From: Filomicrobium sp.
GTDB lineage: Bacteria; Pseudomonadota; Alphaproteobacteria; Rhizobiales; Hyphomicrobiaceae
Direction: 5' to 3'
DNA length: 64,000 nt
NCBI GenBank assembly: GCA_017792465.1
Contig: CP051234.1
Coordinates: 1,056,606 to 1,120,605, forward strand
The notes under the pieces were generated by a model. That model saw nothing but the letters and a program-made list of their open reading frames with translations. It made no database searches and was not told the origin of the DNA. A program made the position numbers and the translations under genes. This document shows, piece by piece, positions 8,850-17,567 of this stretch. Within the stretch, counting starts at the first letter, position 1. The number at the start of each line of letters is the position of its first letter.

Positions 8850-9824
8850 ATGACGAGTTCAAAGAACCAGGAAACAGCGACAGAAACTGGAACGCTGATA
8901 CCGGCTGGACTGCCATTCGCCTACGTCGGCACGTGGGCTGTCGCTGGCATCGCCTCCCTGGCCTATCTGAGCTTCGCCGTGACGCAGTCAGGCAGTGAGC
9001 CGCCTACGGTCGATATTCCAGCGCAGGTTGCCAATGTGGAGGAGAAGGTTCTTCCCAAGCTGCCGACGGTGCTGGAACGCCCGCGCGTGAAGACGGTGCG
9101 CGTTAAACCCGCCGACAGCCAGATCGAGGATAACAACGCCGTCGACTCGCCCGAAGATGCCAATCGCATCGCTGCGCAAGCGCAAGACTATCGCGCGCCC
9201 GCGCCGACGCCGGCAGCCGCGCCGCCGATCGACACCAAATACATTACGACCTCGCAAATCCTCGCCAGTGCACCGGATGAGGAGGACGCACGGCCTGAGC
9301 CGGCGCCGGCCGCTGAGCAGAACCCGGCTGCGGCAGGCACATCCAACATCGTGACCGGCAGCATCGTCGTTCCCCCGCCACCGGATCGTTCGCCGCCGAA
9401 ACCAGCCGTTTTGCGCAAGACGCTCAAGCCACCGGCGCGCACCAAGACAGCTCCAAAGAAAACGGCTGCGCGGCTTCCCAAGCCTGCAGCTCCGGCAGCG
9501 CCAATTGCGTTCGGACCGGCGACGGTCACGACTGCGGCCGCCGAGCCAGAGAAGCCGGCCGGACTTGCTGTCTTGTTGGCGACTGGTTCGTCGGTCGAGT
9601 CGCTGCGGCTTACCTGGAATCTCTTGCACGAGCGTCATGCAGCCGAGCTAGCAAACCTTCAGCCGCGCTACATCGTCGAGACCAACCCGTCGGCGCCTGA
9701 GCGTAAGTTTGCGCTGCTTGCCGGTCCGGTCGTCTCGGCTGGCGACATCGCCAGGGTTTGCAGTGCTCTTGTCAGCGAGGGTATGAGCTGCCGGACGCGG
9801 CCGTTTGGCGGCAACGCGATGTAG
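8850..9824 (+). CDS. Membrane-anchored Pro/Ala-rich protein with SPOR-like C-terminus
   Basis: A 324-residue protein not assigned to a named family. One membrane helix spans about residues 22-45 (AYVGTWAVAGIASLAYLSFA). A long, low-complexity Pro/Ala/Lys-rich periplasmic linker follows, including KPPARTKTAPKKTAARLPKP. The last 75 residues alternate beta and alpha in the manner of a SPOR domain (GLAVLLATGSSVESLRLTW, KFALLAGPVVSAGDIARVC, GMSCRTRPFG). The layout is that of a peptidoglycan-associated envelope protein, an inference from architecture. The ATG at 8850 was chosen over 8820 because the upstream codons add nothing conserved; neither has a strong ribosome site. Confidence 0.65.
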   Translation: MTSSKNQETATETGTLIPAGLPFAYVGTWAVAGIASLAYLSFAVTQSGSEPPTVDIPAQVANVEEKVLPKLPTVLERPRVKTVRVKPADSQIEDNNAVDSPEDANRIAAQAQDYRAPAPTPAAAPPIDTKYITTSQILASAPDEEDARPEPAPAAEQNPAAAGTSNIVTGSIVVPPPPDRSPPKPAVLRKTLKPPARTKTAPKKTAARLPKPAAPAAPIAFGPATVTTAAAEPEKPAGLAVLLATGSSVESLRLTWNLLHERHAAELANLQPRYIVETNPSAPERKFALLAGPVVSAGDIARVCSALVSEGMSCRTRPFGGNAM

Positions 9825-9898
9825 GATTGGATTTTCAGTTGGCCGGTTTGGTTCGGGTCTCAGAAAATCGACAAATTGGTATTTGAATTCAAACAAAA

Positions 9899-9941
9899 GG
9901 GCGGCGCTCCATTACCTTGGAGCTGCCGCCCTACATTTTTT
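9899..9941. terminator. Bidirectional rho-independent terminator
   Basis: gggcggcgctcc (9899-9910) pairs with ggagctgccgccc (9919-9931) with one bulged base. On the plus strand it leads into tacatttttt; on the minus strand into TTTTGTTTG. It separates the convergent SPOR-like and YpfJ-type genes and can serve both. Confidence 0.88.
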
Positions 9942-9995
9942 GTTCGTCTGCACTTTTCGGGGCTGGCCGATGCCGGGGCGCGGCCGTTTTCGCGA

Positions 9996-11003
9996 TTAGA
10001 GTTTGCTGTAATCGACTTCGAAAGCTGGCTGGCAGGATTGAATGCGCGCGCCCTTGAAGCCTGTCAGGAACCAGCGCTGACGCTGTGCCGCTGAGCCGTG
10101 CGTGAATGCATCCGGCACGACGTAACCCTGCTGGCGTTTTTGGATCATGTCATCGCCGATCTGGTTGGCGGCGTTCAAACCTTCCTCGATGTCACCGGGT
10201 TCAAGGCGATTGTTGAGCTGATCATTGCGCGCAGCCCAGACGCCGGCGAGGCAATCAGCTTGCAGTTCCATGCGCACTTGCAGGCGATTGGCTTCCTTCT
10301 TGCTCATGCGCTGCTTGGCTGCCTGGACCTTGTCGGCGATGCCGACGAGCTTCTGGATATGGTGGCCGACCTCATGCGCGATCACGTAAGCCTGGGCAAA
10401 ATCGCCGGGCGCTGAGAACTGACGCTTCAGCTGATCGTAGAACGCAAGGTCGATATAGATCTTCTGGTCGAGCGGGCAATAAAACGGTCCCATCGCCGCC
10501 TGGCCCATGCCGCAGCCGGTCGAGGTGTAGCCGCGGAAGAGAACGAGCTTGGGTTCGCGATATGTTTTGCCGAAGGAGCTGAACTCGTTGCGCCAGACAT
10601 CCTCGGTATCGGCTAGGACCTTGCTGATGAACTCCTTCATCTCATCGTTGCTGGCGGTCGTGGTGTTCGTGCCCTTGCTGCCGGGGAGGCCTGGAATGTC
10701 AGAGCCGGAACCCGGCGAACGTCCAGCGTTGTCCGAACGCGGAAGCTGCGGAATGTCGAAACCCGGCCGACCGCCGCTGCCACCGATATTGCCGCTCAGA
10801 ATATCCAGAGGGTTGATGCCGAAGAACAGCATGATGGCGCCAAGGATCAGCAACGTCGTCAGCGAAAAGCCGCCTTTACCACCGATCGGAATGCGAACGC
10901 CGCGGCCGCCTCTTCCCAAGCCTCCGGGGAAGCGAAATCCTCTGCCTTGTGAGCGGCGGTCTTCAACGTTGCTACTGCTTCGGTCCTGATCGTCATAACG
11001 CAT
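9996..11003 (-). CDS. YpfJ-family putative neutral zinc metallopeptidase
   Basis: A 335-residue protein of the YpfJ / KPN_02809 family. A Gly/Arg-rich N-terminus (about residues 20-45, RGFRFPGGLGRGGRGVRIP) precedes one membrane helix (about 48-64). A disordered linker follows, then a metallopeptidase-like domain. The zinc motif HEVGHH is at 210-215, and the family block GCGMGQAAMGPFYCPLDQKI is at about 163-182. The topology suggests a membrane-anchored periplasmic enzyme; its substrate is unknown. The C-terminus has the family pattern DAFTHGSAAQRQRWFLTGF. Transcription appears monocistronic, ending at the shared terminator at 9899-9941. Confidence 0.88.
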   Translation of the reverse strand: MRYDDQDRSSSNVEDRRSQGRGFRFPGGLGRGGRGVRIPIGGKGGFSLTTLLILGAIMLFFGINPLDILSGNIGGSGGRPGFDIPQLPRSDNAGRSPGSGSDIPGLPGSKGTNTTTASNDEMKEFISKVLADTEDVWRNEFSSFGKTYREPKLVLFRGYTSTGCGMGQAAMGPFYCPLDQKIYIDLAFYDQLKRQFSAPGDFAQAYVIAHEVGHHIQKLVGIADKVQAAKQRMSKKEANRLQVRMELQADCLAGVWAARNDQLNNRLEPGDIEEGLNAANQIGDDMIQKRQQGYVVPDAFTHGSAAQRQRWFLTGFKGARIQSCQPAFEVDYSKL

Positions 11004-11244
11004 GACGCAACTCCCCGGTCGTTATCGTCTTTGGGGTGCGCGCCGCAATCGATACGCGTCGCGCCCCTTGTTGAGCACTCAAGTTCGTCTCTTATGAAAG
11101 AGACGCGCATTCTGCAGTCATGACCCGGTGAGCTCGTCGCGCGCGGTTCTTGATGACTATGTCGCGGCCATAGTGCATGGCGTTCGAAAGCTGGCAAGCC
11201 TTCGTAGGGTTGTTGGAGCCTCAAATGAGTGGCTGCCAATCCGT

Positions 11245-12786
11245 TCAGGGCTTTTCCTTCTTGCCTTCAACCTTTTTATCCGGTTGCGGTTCCTTCTCGG
11301 GAGATGGGGATTTGCCAATAGCGACGGCCTTCAGGAGCTTGCCGGTGGTGCTTTCGGGCTCTTCGTCGGGTTGCTGACTGGACGAGCTTAAAGTCGGCAG
11401 CATCAGAACCTTGCCGTGCTCGATTGCGTTCTTCTTGGGCGGACGCAACAGCGATTTGACGGCCCTTGAGGTGGCGACCGTGCCTTCGTTGGCATAGGCT
11501 TCGTGGTTCTTCTCGATATCCTTGATGAGATAGCGATAGTTGACCATCAGCCCGTGCGCCTGGCGCAAGCCCTTGTTTGAAACATCGCCAAGCCAGTTGA
11601 TGCGCTCAAGGCGCGCACCGTTACCCAGATGGAAGCGGGCAACGGGATCGACCGGTTTGTTGCGATTGGATTTGGCGCGAATGAAGTAATGCGCAGCCAA
11701 AGCCAGCAGTGTCGACTTGAGCGCTTCATCGTCGCCCTGGCGTTCGTTCCATTCCGGGTCGCGCAACGCGTGCAAGACCTTGCGGTCTTCGACGGTCAGC
11801 ACGCCTTCGGTGTCGTCGGCCAGGAGGCGGTCGAGCCATCTTGAGAACAACGGCACCGGCGACAGGGTTACGAATGTCGTCAGGCTCGGCAACTCGCGAG
11901 CGAGGTCTTCGACCACCTGCTTGATAAGGAAGTTGCCAAACGAGATGCCCTGCAAGCCTTCCTGGCAATTCGAGATCGAATAGAAGACGGCGGTCGTTGG
12001 TTCGCGCAGCGGTTCGGCTTTGCGCTCCTCGTTCAAGACCGGTGCAATGGCTTCTGAGATTTCATCATCGAGCGCGACTTCGACGAAAATCAACGGCTCG
12101 TCGATGAGCGAAGGATGGAAGAAGGCAAAGCAGCGACGGTCGGCCGGATCGAGGCGGCGGCGCAAGTCTTCCCAGCCTTTGATTTCGTGGACGGCCTCAT
12201 ACTGGATGATCTTTTCGAGGATCGCAGCAGGCGTCTGCCAATCGATGCGGCGCAGAACGAGAAAGCCTCGGTTGAACCACGAATAGAAAAGATGGCGCAG
12301 ATCGTTGTCGACGATTGCGAAGGCGGGATCATCCTTGGGCATCCGCGCGAGGTCTTTCCGCATGGCGACGATCTCAGCGGTCGCGCCAGGGGCGAGGTTC
12401 AAGCGGCGGAAAAATTCCTGACGTGGATTTTCGACCGCGTGCTGCAGCCTGGCCAGCGTGCTGTCGTTTGGATCGCGCACGTAATTTTCAGCTGCCTCGG
12501 TCACCGCATCGAGATCTGGTTTGAGAACCGGAGCGGCTGCCAGATAGCGGAAGAACGCACGCCGGCCGTCGGCGTTGAGCACTTTATAATGATTGAGGAT
12601 CTGACGGGCGATTGCGACGCCGGATGCTTCGCCTCTGCCCGAGACCAATGCATCGACGAGTGCCTGCATGCCGCGTTCAGGCTCATGGCCAAACAGCGAT
12701 TTTGGCAGCAACGAGCGGCCCTGTTCGGCAACGGTGTTCAAGAGCTCTTGGAAGAAGGAAACGTTTATTCGAGATTCATCAGCCAT
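11245..12786 (-). CDS. Malonyl-CoA decarboxylase
   Basis: A 513-residue member of the eukaryote/rhizobial-type malonyl-CoA decarboxylase family, which converts malonyl-CoA to acetyl-CoA and CO2. An N-terminal helical domain runs to about residue 200. The catalytic domain shows VFYSISNCQEGLQGISFGNFLIK, FVTLSPVPLF and FHLGNGARLERINWLGD; the His in this last motif corresponds to the proposed catalytic His of the family. The last 60 or so residues are Lys/Glu/Pro-rich and probably disordered, an extension beyond the usual family core. No matABC partners are adjacent. The enzyme could adjust the malonyl-CoA pool, which fatty acid synthesis and the polyketide synthase at the right end also use. Confidence 0.9.
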   Translation of the reverse strand: MADESRINVSFFQELLNTVAEQGRSLLPKSLFGHEPERGMQALVDALVSGRGEASGVAIARQILNHYKVLNADGRRAFFRYLAAAPVLKPDLDAVTEAAENYVRDPNDSTLARLQHAVENPRQEFFRRLNLAPGATAEIVAMRKDLARMPKDDPAFAIVDNDLRHLFYSWFNRGFLVLRRIDWQTPAAILEKIIQYEAVHEIKGWEDLRRRLDPADRRCFAFFHPSLIDEPLIFVEVALDDEISEAIAPVLNEERKAEPLREPTTAVFYSISNCQEGLQGISFGNFLIKQVVEDLARELPSLTTFVTLSPVPLFSRWLDRLLADDTEGVLTVEDRKVLHALRDPEWNERQGDDEALKSTLLALAAHYFIRAKSNRNKPVDPVARFHLGNGARLERINWLGDVSNKGLRQAHGLMVNYRYLIKDIEKNHEAYANEGTVATSRAVKSLLRPPKKNAIEHGKVLMLPTLSSSSQQPDEEPESTTGKLLKAVAIGKSPSPEKEPQPDKKVEGKKEKP

Positions 12787-12930
12787 AAGCTACCTCTCGC
12801 ACGGGGTCAGTTTAGCATCAGCTATGCCATTCAATATGGCAACCTCCAGATGACTCATGTTTACTCTTTATAAACCTTGCGCGGTCATCTTTTCTTAACA
12901 ATTCTTCCGCTGTTGGAGCTTTGTCTTCAA

Positions 12931-13416
12931 ATGCCTGAGCCGTTGTCAACCGGCGTTCGTCGATCTGGTTTGAACTCCGTGAAGAACGACACGGGGCGGA
13001 CGGCCTATTGCGGACCTTACATCCTGTCGGCGCTCACAGGCTTTCCGATCAGCCGTGTCGAAACCGAAGTGAACCGTTTCCGTCGGGTTCCTGAAGATTC
13101 CAAGATCGAGGGTACGAGCGCCATGGAAGTGGCCGCAGCGGCGACCGAGCTTGGCTGGGAAATGACGCTTGTCCAGAATTTCTGGGACCGCGAGCGCAAG
13201 GAACGCCCGACCTTGTGGACCTGGATGCAGAAGCCGCGCAATGCGTGGGTCTATTATCTACTCGCCATCCATCGCGGTAAGCAGGGCCACTGGGTGCTCG
13301 TCAAGGGCGTGAAGCTTTGTGACACCTACAGCGATGGTGAGTGGCAGTTTGTTTGCGACGGTCCGCATCGCGGGGCACGCATCATGGAAATCTACCAGCT
13401 GCGCAGCCGAAGCTGA
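12931..13416 (+). CDS. Small protein with a Cys/His papain-like pattern, function unknown
   Basis: A 161-residue protein not recognised by name. It has TAYCGPYILSALTG with Cys27 at the start of a helix, and later KQGHWVLVKG with His120 at the start of a strand. This order of Cys on a helix and His on a following strand is the layout of papain-like and C39-like cysteine peptidases and their inactive relatives. No secretion signal is seen. The frame is open from 12877, but that start would add a hydrophobic stretch of poor quality; the ATG at 12931 has GGAG about 15 bases upstream, so the start is uncertain. It is divergent from malonyl-CoA decarboxylase and has no operon partner. Confidence 0.6.
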   Translation: MPEPLSTGVRRSGLNSVKNDTGRTAYCGPYILSALTGFPISRVETEVNRFRRVPEDSKIEGTSAMEVAAAATELGWEMTLVQNFWDRERKERPTLWTWMQKPRNAWVYYLLAIHRGKQGHWVLVKGVKLCDTYSDGEWQFVCDGPHRGARIMEIYQLRSRS

Positions 13417-13430
13417 CCTGCATTACGCAG

Positions 13431-13464
13431 AAAAATGCCTGGCACCGTCTTCGTGATGCCAGGC
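13431..13464 (-). terminator. Rho-independent terminator of efp
   Basis: An 8-base-pair perfect stem (gcctggca 13437-13444 with tgccaggc 13457-13464) is followed on the minus strand by ATTTTT. It lies 63 bases beyond the efp stop codon. Confidence 0.8.
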
Positions 13465-13526
13465 CGTTCAACTTCCAGTCTTGATGGATCCCCGACTGCG
13501 CAGAGGCGATGCACTAAAGCGCCGCC

Positions 13527-14096
13527 TCAGTCTTTGGCGCGCTCGACGTATGAGCCATCTTCGGTCATGACGACGACGCGGGTGCCCGAACCGATATGCG
13601 GCGGCACCATGATCTTCGCGCCATTGTCGAGCACAGCAGGCTTATAGGACGAGGATGCTGTCTGACCTTTGACGACAGGGTCGGCCTCGACGATCTCGTA
13701 GGTCGCGCGCTGCGGCAGCGAGATCGAAATCGGATTGCCTTCGTGCATCGACAGCGTGCACACCATGGCTTCTTTCAACCAGATCGCCTGATCGCCAACG
13801 ACATCCTTCGACACGATCACCTGATCGTAGGTTTCGGGATGCATGAAGGTGTAGCCCTGCTCATCTTCGAACAAATAGCCGTAGTCGACTTCCTCGACGA
13901 ATGCCTTTTCGACCTGTTCGGTGGTGCGGTAGCGCTCGACGATCTTCACGCCATCTGAGATGCGGCGCATTTCGAGGTGCGTGACAGGGGTGCCCTTGCC
14001 GGGGTGGATGTTGTCGGCATTCATCACGACGGCCAATGCGCCGTTGATTTCCAAGACATTGCCTTTACGGATTGAGCTTGCGATTACCTTGACCAC
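13527..14096 (-). CDS. efp: Elongation factor P
   Basis: EF-P binds the ribosome between the P and E sites and relieves stalling at polyproline stretches. The 189-residue length and three beta-barrel domains are typical. The tip loop reads HPGKGT with Lys34 at the position that EpmA modifies with beta-lysine. The C-terminal signature is present ([27 protein letters not shown], whose Tyr-Lys-Pro-Ala part lies near residue 150). It is divergent from epmA-epmB, which encode the modifying enzymes, so substrate and enzymes sit side by side. Confidence 0.97.
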   Translation of the reverse strand: MVKVIASSIRKGNVLEINGALAVVMNADNIHPGKGTPVTHLEMRRISDGVKIVERYRTTEQVEKAFVEEVDYGYLFEDEQGYTFMHPETYDQVIVSKDVVGDQAIWLKEAMVCTLSMHEGNPISISLPQRATYEIVEADPVVKGQTASSSYKPAVLDNGAKIMVPPHIGSGTRVVVMTEDGSYVERAKD

Positions 14097-14259
14097 CTAG
14101 GACTCCGTTCGTTGTTCGGGCGCACTGGCCGGCCGACACTTCCCAGCGGATGAGACGTTTCGCGGCGTGCGGTTGATTCTGTTTGATCGCGCGGTTCTAC
14201 TCGTTCACGCGCCAATCGCCAAGTGCGGCTTCGTTTCGCTAAGGACGCCATATACGCCC

Positions 14260-15345
14260 ATGACCCCAACTTCGCCGTGGTGGAGCCCTGAGAGGCATGC
14301 TGATCGCCGGTCGTTTCTGAGCGCCAGAAACAGCATCAAAGAGGCACTTCGGGGCTGGTTTCTGGCCCAGGGGTTCACGGAAATCGATCCGGGATGCTTG
14401 CAGGTTTCGCCGGGAAACGAGGCGCATTTACATGCCTTTGGAACCGATCTGATCACGCCCGAGCGCGCGCATCGGCGCATGTATTTGCACACTTCTCCCG
14501 AATTCGCCTGCAAAAAGCTGCTGGCGGCAGGCGAGCGCAAGCTGTTTACCTTTGCGCCCGTTTTTCGCAATTGCGAACGCGGACCGCTGCATGCGCCGGA
14601 GTTTACCATGCTGGAATGGTACAGGGCGGGCGACGACGGCGATGAGCAGTATCCTGCTATCCAGCAGGACTGCCTCGATCTCATCCGGATCGCGGTGGAG
14701 GCTTCGGGTCAGGGTGCCTGCCGCTGGAAACGGCGGTTTGGCTCTAGCGCGGCGCCGGCGCTTTACCGGACCGTGCCGCAAATCATCCTAGAGCTTCTCG
14801 GGGTCGATCTTTTGGCATCGATTGACGGAAGCGGCGAGCCAGACAGGGAAACTCTCGCCGCAGACGCGGAAAAAGCCGGTATCCGCACGTCGCCTGAGGA
14901 GAGTTGGGGCGATATTTTCTCGAAATTGATGATCGACGTCGAAGTCCGCTACAGCGAGCTTTCGGATGTTGCCGCTCCAGATGGGCATGAGCGGGCGTTC
15001 CTGCTTGATGGCTATCCGTCCGTGATGTCTCCATTGGCGCGGCCGGACGAGAAAAATCAACGACTTGCCAAACGCTTTGAGATCTTCATGTGCGGCATCG
15101 AGCTTGCCAACGGGTTTGGTGAAAGCAACGACGCCGAGCGCGTTCGCGCGGCACTTACCCAACAAATGGCCGAGAAATTCGCCATCTATGGAGAGCAATA
15201 TCCCGTAGACGAGGAGTTCATTGCTGCGCTATCCGTATTGCCCCCAATGACTGCCGGATGCGCCATGGGGTTTGACCGCCTCGTGATGCTGGCCACCGGC
15301 GCAACTCATATCGATCAAGTGCTCTGGACACCGCTTGCCTTATGA
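14260..15345 (+). CDS. epmA: EF-P lysine lysyltransferase (GenX / PoxA type)
   Basis: EpmA is a truncated class II lysyl-tRNA synthetase paralogue that attaches (R)-beta-lysine to EF-P instead of charging tRNA. The 361-residue protein lacks the N-terminal anticodon-binding domain, as expected. Class II motifs are present: motif 2 FRNCERGPLHAPEFTMLEWY and motif 3 GCAMGFDRLVML. The Gln/Val segment PGCLQVSPGNEAHLHAF near residue 50 is typical of the alphaproteobacterial form. The ATG at 14260 was chosen because the protein then starts with the usual short N-terminus (TPWW-like SPWWSPERHADRR); the frame is open to 14167. Its stop overlaps the epmB start as ATGA, so the two are translationally coupled. 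Confidence 0.94.
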   Translation: MTPTSPWWSPERHADRRSFLSARNSIKEALRGWFLAQGFTEIDPGCLQVSPGNEAHLHAFGTDLITPERAHRRMYLHTSPEFACKKLLAAGERKLFTFAPVFRNCERGPLHAPEFTMLEWYRAGDDGDEQYPAIQQDCLDLIRIAVEASGQGACRWKRRFGSSAAPALYRTVPQIILELLGVDLLASIDGSGEPDRETLAADAEKAGIRTSPEESWGDIFSKLMIDVEVRYSELSDVAAPDGHERAFLLDGYPSVMSPLARPDEKNQRLAKRFEIFMCGIELANGFGESNDAERVRAALTQQMAEKFAIYGEQYPVDEEFIAALSVLPPMTAGCAMGFDRLVMLATGATHIDQVLWTPLAL

Positions 15346-16481
15346 ATTTTGTAGATCAGCGTTTCAAAATTTCGAACGAAGACGGTATTCAAAAATTTGG
15401 CTCTTCGGACCGGGCGCCCGGACAGTCGCAGGACAAGACGCTGCGCACGCTGCAGGACCTTCGCGACGCGCAGCTCATTTCCGACAACGAAACCGAGCTT
15501 CTGCAGGACGTCGTCGGCAAATATGCGGTGGCCGTCACGCCCGAGATCGTCGAGCTGATCGATGAGAGCGATCCGGCCGACCCGATGGCGCGCCAGTTCA
15601 TTCCGACAATCGGCGAAATGGATGTTCGCGCCGATGAGATAAGCGATCCCATCGGTGACGACCTGAAATCGCCGGTTCGCGGGCTCGTGCATCGCTATCA
15701 TGACCGGGTGTTGCTGAAAGCCGTTGGCGTCTGCCCGGTTTATTGCCGCTTCTGCTTCCGCCGGGAAATGGTCGGTCCGGAGAACAACGGCAATCTCAAC
15801 GACCATGAGCTTGATCTGGCGGTCGGTTATATCGCCGATCACCCGGAAATTTGGGAAGTCATCGTCAGCGGTGGCGACCCACTCGTCCTCTCGCCCCGGC
15901 GCATCAACGAGCTGATCCAGCGACTTGCGGCAATCGAACATGTGAAGGTCATCCGCTGGCACACGCGCGTTCCCGTCGTTTCCCCCAAGCTTGTCACGGA
16001 CGAGTTGGTTGCGGCCCTCACCAGCACAGGCAAGTCGGTCTACGTGGCGGTGCATTCCAACCACCCGCGCGAACTGACCGATGCCGCGCGCGCTGCCTGC
16101 CGGAAACTTGCCGGTTCGGGCATCTCCCTCATCAGCCAGAGCGTGCTATTGCGCGGCGTGAACGATGATGTCGAGACGCTCGAAGCGTTGATGCGCGGGT
16201 TCGTCGAAACGGGCATCAAACCATATTATCTGCACCACATGGATAAGGCACCCGGCACCGGTCATTTCCGCGTGCCAATCGAGGCCGGTCAGACGCTGGT
16301 TCAGCAATTGCGCCATCGGCTGTCGGGTCTGGCTATGCCGACCTATGTGCTCGATATCCCCGGCGCATACGGCAAAGTCCCCATCGGGCCTGAGCACATC
16401 GAGCAGGATTCAAGCGATGGCGACAGCTATCTGGTGACCGATCCGAACGGCGTGCAGCATCGCTATCAGGACAGCCGCTGA
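15342..16481 (+). CDS. epmB: EF-P beta-lysylation protein, lysine 2,3-aminomutase family
   Basis: EpmB is a radical SAM, PLP-dependent aminomutase that turns lysine into (R)-beta-lysine for EpmA. The 379-residue protein carries the iron-sulfur cluster motif CPVYCRFC (Cys131, Cys135, Cys138), the GGDPL motif (IVSGGDPLVLSP), and near the C-terminus DIPGAYGKVPIG, where the PLP-binding lysine is expected. It lacks the long C-terminal extension of catabolic KamA. Starting inside epmA by a 4-base ATGA overlap, and with efp divergent next door, the EF-P modification role is preferred over lysine fermentation. Confidence 0.92.
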   Translation: MNFVDQRFKISNEDGIQKFGSSDRAPGQSQDKTLRTLQDLRDAQLISDNETELLQDVVGKYAVAVTPEIVELIDESDPADPMARQFIPTIGEMDVRADEISDPIGDDLKSPVRGLVHRYHDRVLLKAVGVCPVYCRFCFRREMVGPENNGNLNDHELDLAVGYIADHPEIWEVIVSGGDPLVLSPRRINELIQRLAAIEHVKVIRWHTRVPVVSPKLVTDELVAALTSTGKSVYVAVHSNHPRELTDAARAACRKLAGSGISLISQSVLLRGVNDDVETLEALMRGFVETGIKPYYLHHMDKAPGTGHFRVPIEAGQTLVQQLRHRLSGLAMPTYVLDIPGAYGKVPIGPEHIEQDSSDGDSYLVTDPNGVQHRYQDSR

Positions 16482-16607
16482 ACAGGCGTGGCAGGTAGCG
16501 TAGCTGGTGGCAATGCACGGACTGCTGAATTCCTGGCGGCGTGCGCCTTGATGTCTCTGTCGTGCGCGCTTTGCCCCCGGCCCGGCTTGTGAGATATCTC
16601 CGGCGTG

Positions 16608-17567
16608 ATGCGAAACCCGTTGCTACCATTCTTCTGTCTGCTGCTGTTGGCGTTCATTGTGACGCCTAACCGAGCGCTGCTTGCTGGTCCGACAACCGAG
16701 ACTGCCGTGCTGCCGGTTTGGCGAGAGATCTTTGCGCGGCCGAAAGATCCGCTCGCCGACCTTCCCGCTCCGGCGGACAATCCCTTCAGCGAGGCCAAAG
16801 CGAGACTTGGGCAGGCGCTGTTTTTAAATCCTCGGCTATCGGGCGACGACGCGCGTGCATGCGTGAGCTGCCATGACCCTGAGCGCGGCTTCACCGATGG
16901 TCTCAAACGGGCGGCCCCGCGCGATGGGAAAACCGAACTTGCTAACGCGCCGTCGCTCCTGAACCTCGCGTGGTCGAAGCATTTCTTCTGGGACGGGCGG
17001 GCAGACAGCCTAGAAGACCAGGCTTGGCAGCCGATCGAGAACCGTCAGGAGATGGCGGGCGCTTGGCCGAAAATTGTTGCCGACCTTGCTGCCGATCACG
17101 ATACGGCCGACATGTTCCGCGCCGCCTTTGGGGCTGATGCGACCCCCTCGAAAACAACGGTTACGCAGGCGCTGGCGACCTATGTCAGGTCGATTGTTTC
17201 GCCGGCCGGGAGGTTTGACCGCTTTATCGACGGCGACATTGATGCGCTTTCAGCCGAAGAGCGCGCGGGGTTTCGGCTGTTCGTCGGCAAGGGCGGATGT
17301 GCAGGTTGCCACTGGGGCTGGCGCTTCACCGACGACAGGATGCATCTAACCGGAATTGGCAGTATCCCGATCAAAACGCCCGGTCTGCGGCAGATTTCCA
17401 AGACCGCCCCTTACATGCATGACGGCTCGAAGACGACGCTGGACGAGGTTATTTCGCACTATACGTCGCTTTCCGGCGATCGTAGCTTGTCGCCAAATTT
17501 GGTTCGGCCGTTGGCGCTGGACAGCCAGGATGTGCGCGATCTGATCGCCTTTCTAAAGGCATTATAA
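16608..17567 (+). CDS. Di-haem cytochrome c peroxidase / MauG-family protein
   Basis: A 319-residue periplasmic protein with a signal peptide (PLLPFFCLLLLAFIVT) and two c-type haem sites: CVSCH at 85-89 and CAGCH at 231-235. The spacing and blocks such as ARLGQALFLNPRLSGDD, FFWDGRADSLEDQAWQPI and GLRQISKTAPYMHDGS match the bacterial di-haem peroxidase / MauG family, which reduces H2O2 or oxidises protein side chains. No methylamine dehydrogenase genes are adjacent, so a maturation role cannot be claimed. A GTG at 16605 directly precedes the ATG at 16608. It runs in the same direction as epmB, 126 bases downstream, and may have its own promoter. Confidence 0.88.
   Translation: MRNPLLPFFCLLLLAFIVTPNRALLAGPTTETAVLPVWREIFARPKDPLADLPAPADNPFSEAKARLGQALFLNPRLSGDDARACVSCHDPERGFTDGLKRAAPRDGKTELANAPSLLNLAWSKHFFWDGRADSLEDQAWQPIENRQEMAGAWPKIVADLAADHDTADMFRAAFGADATPSKTTVTQALATYVRSIVSPAGRFDRFIDGDIDALSAEERAGFRLFVGKGGCAGCHWGWRFTDDRMHLTGIGSIPIKTPGLRQISKTAPYMHDGSKTTLDEVISHYTSLSGDRSLSPNLVRPLALDSQDVRDLIAFLKAL

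Noticed and set aside
15342-16481. Catabolic lysine 2,3-aminomutase
   Set aside because: The ATGA overlap with epmA, the efp gene alongside and the shorter C-terminus favour EpmB.
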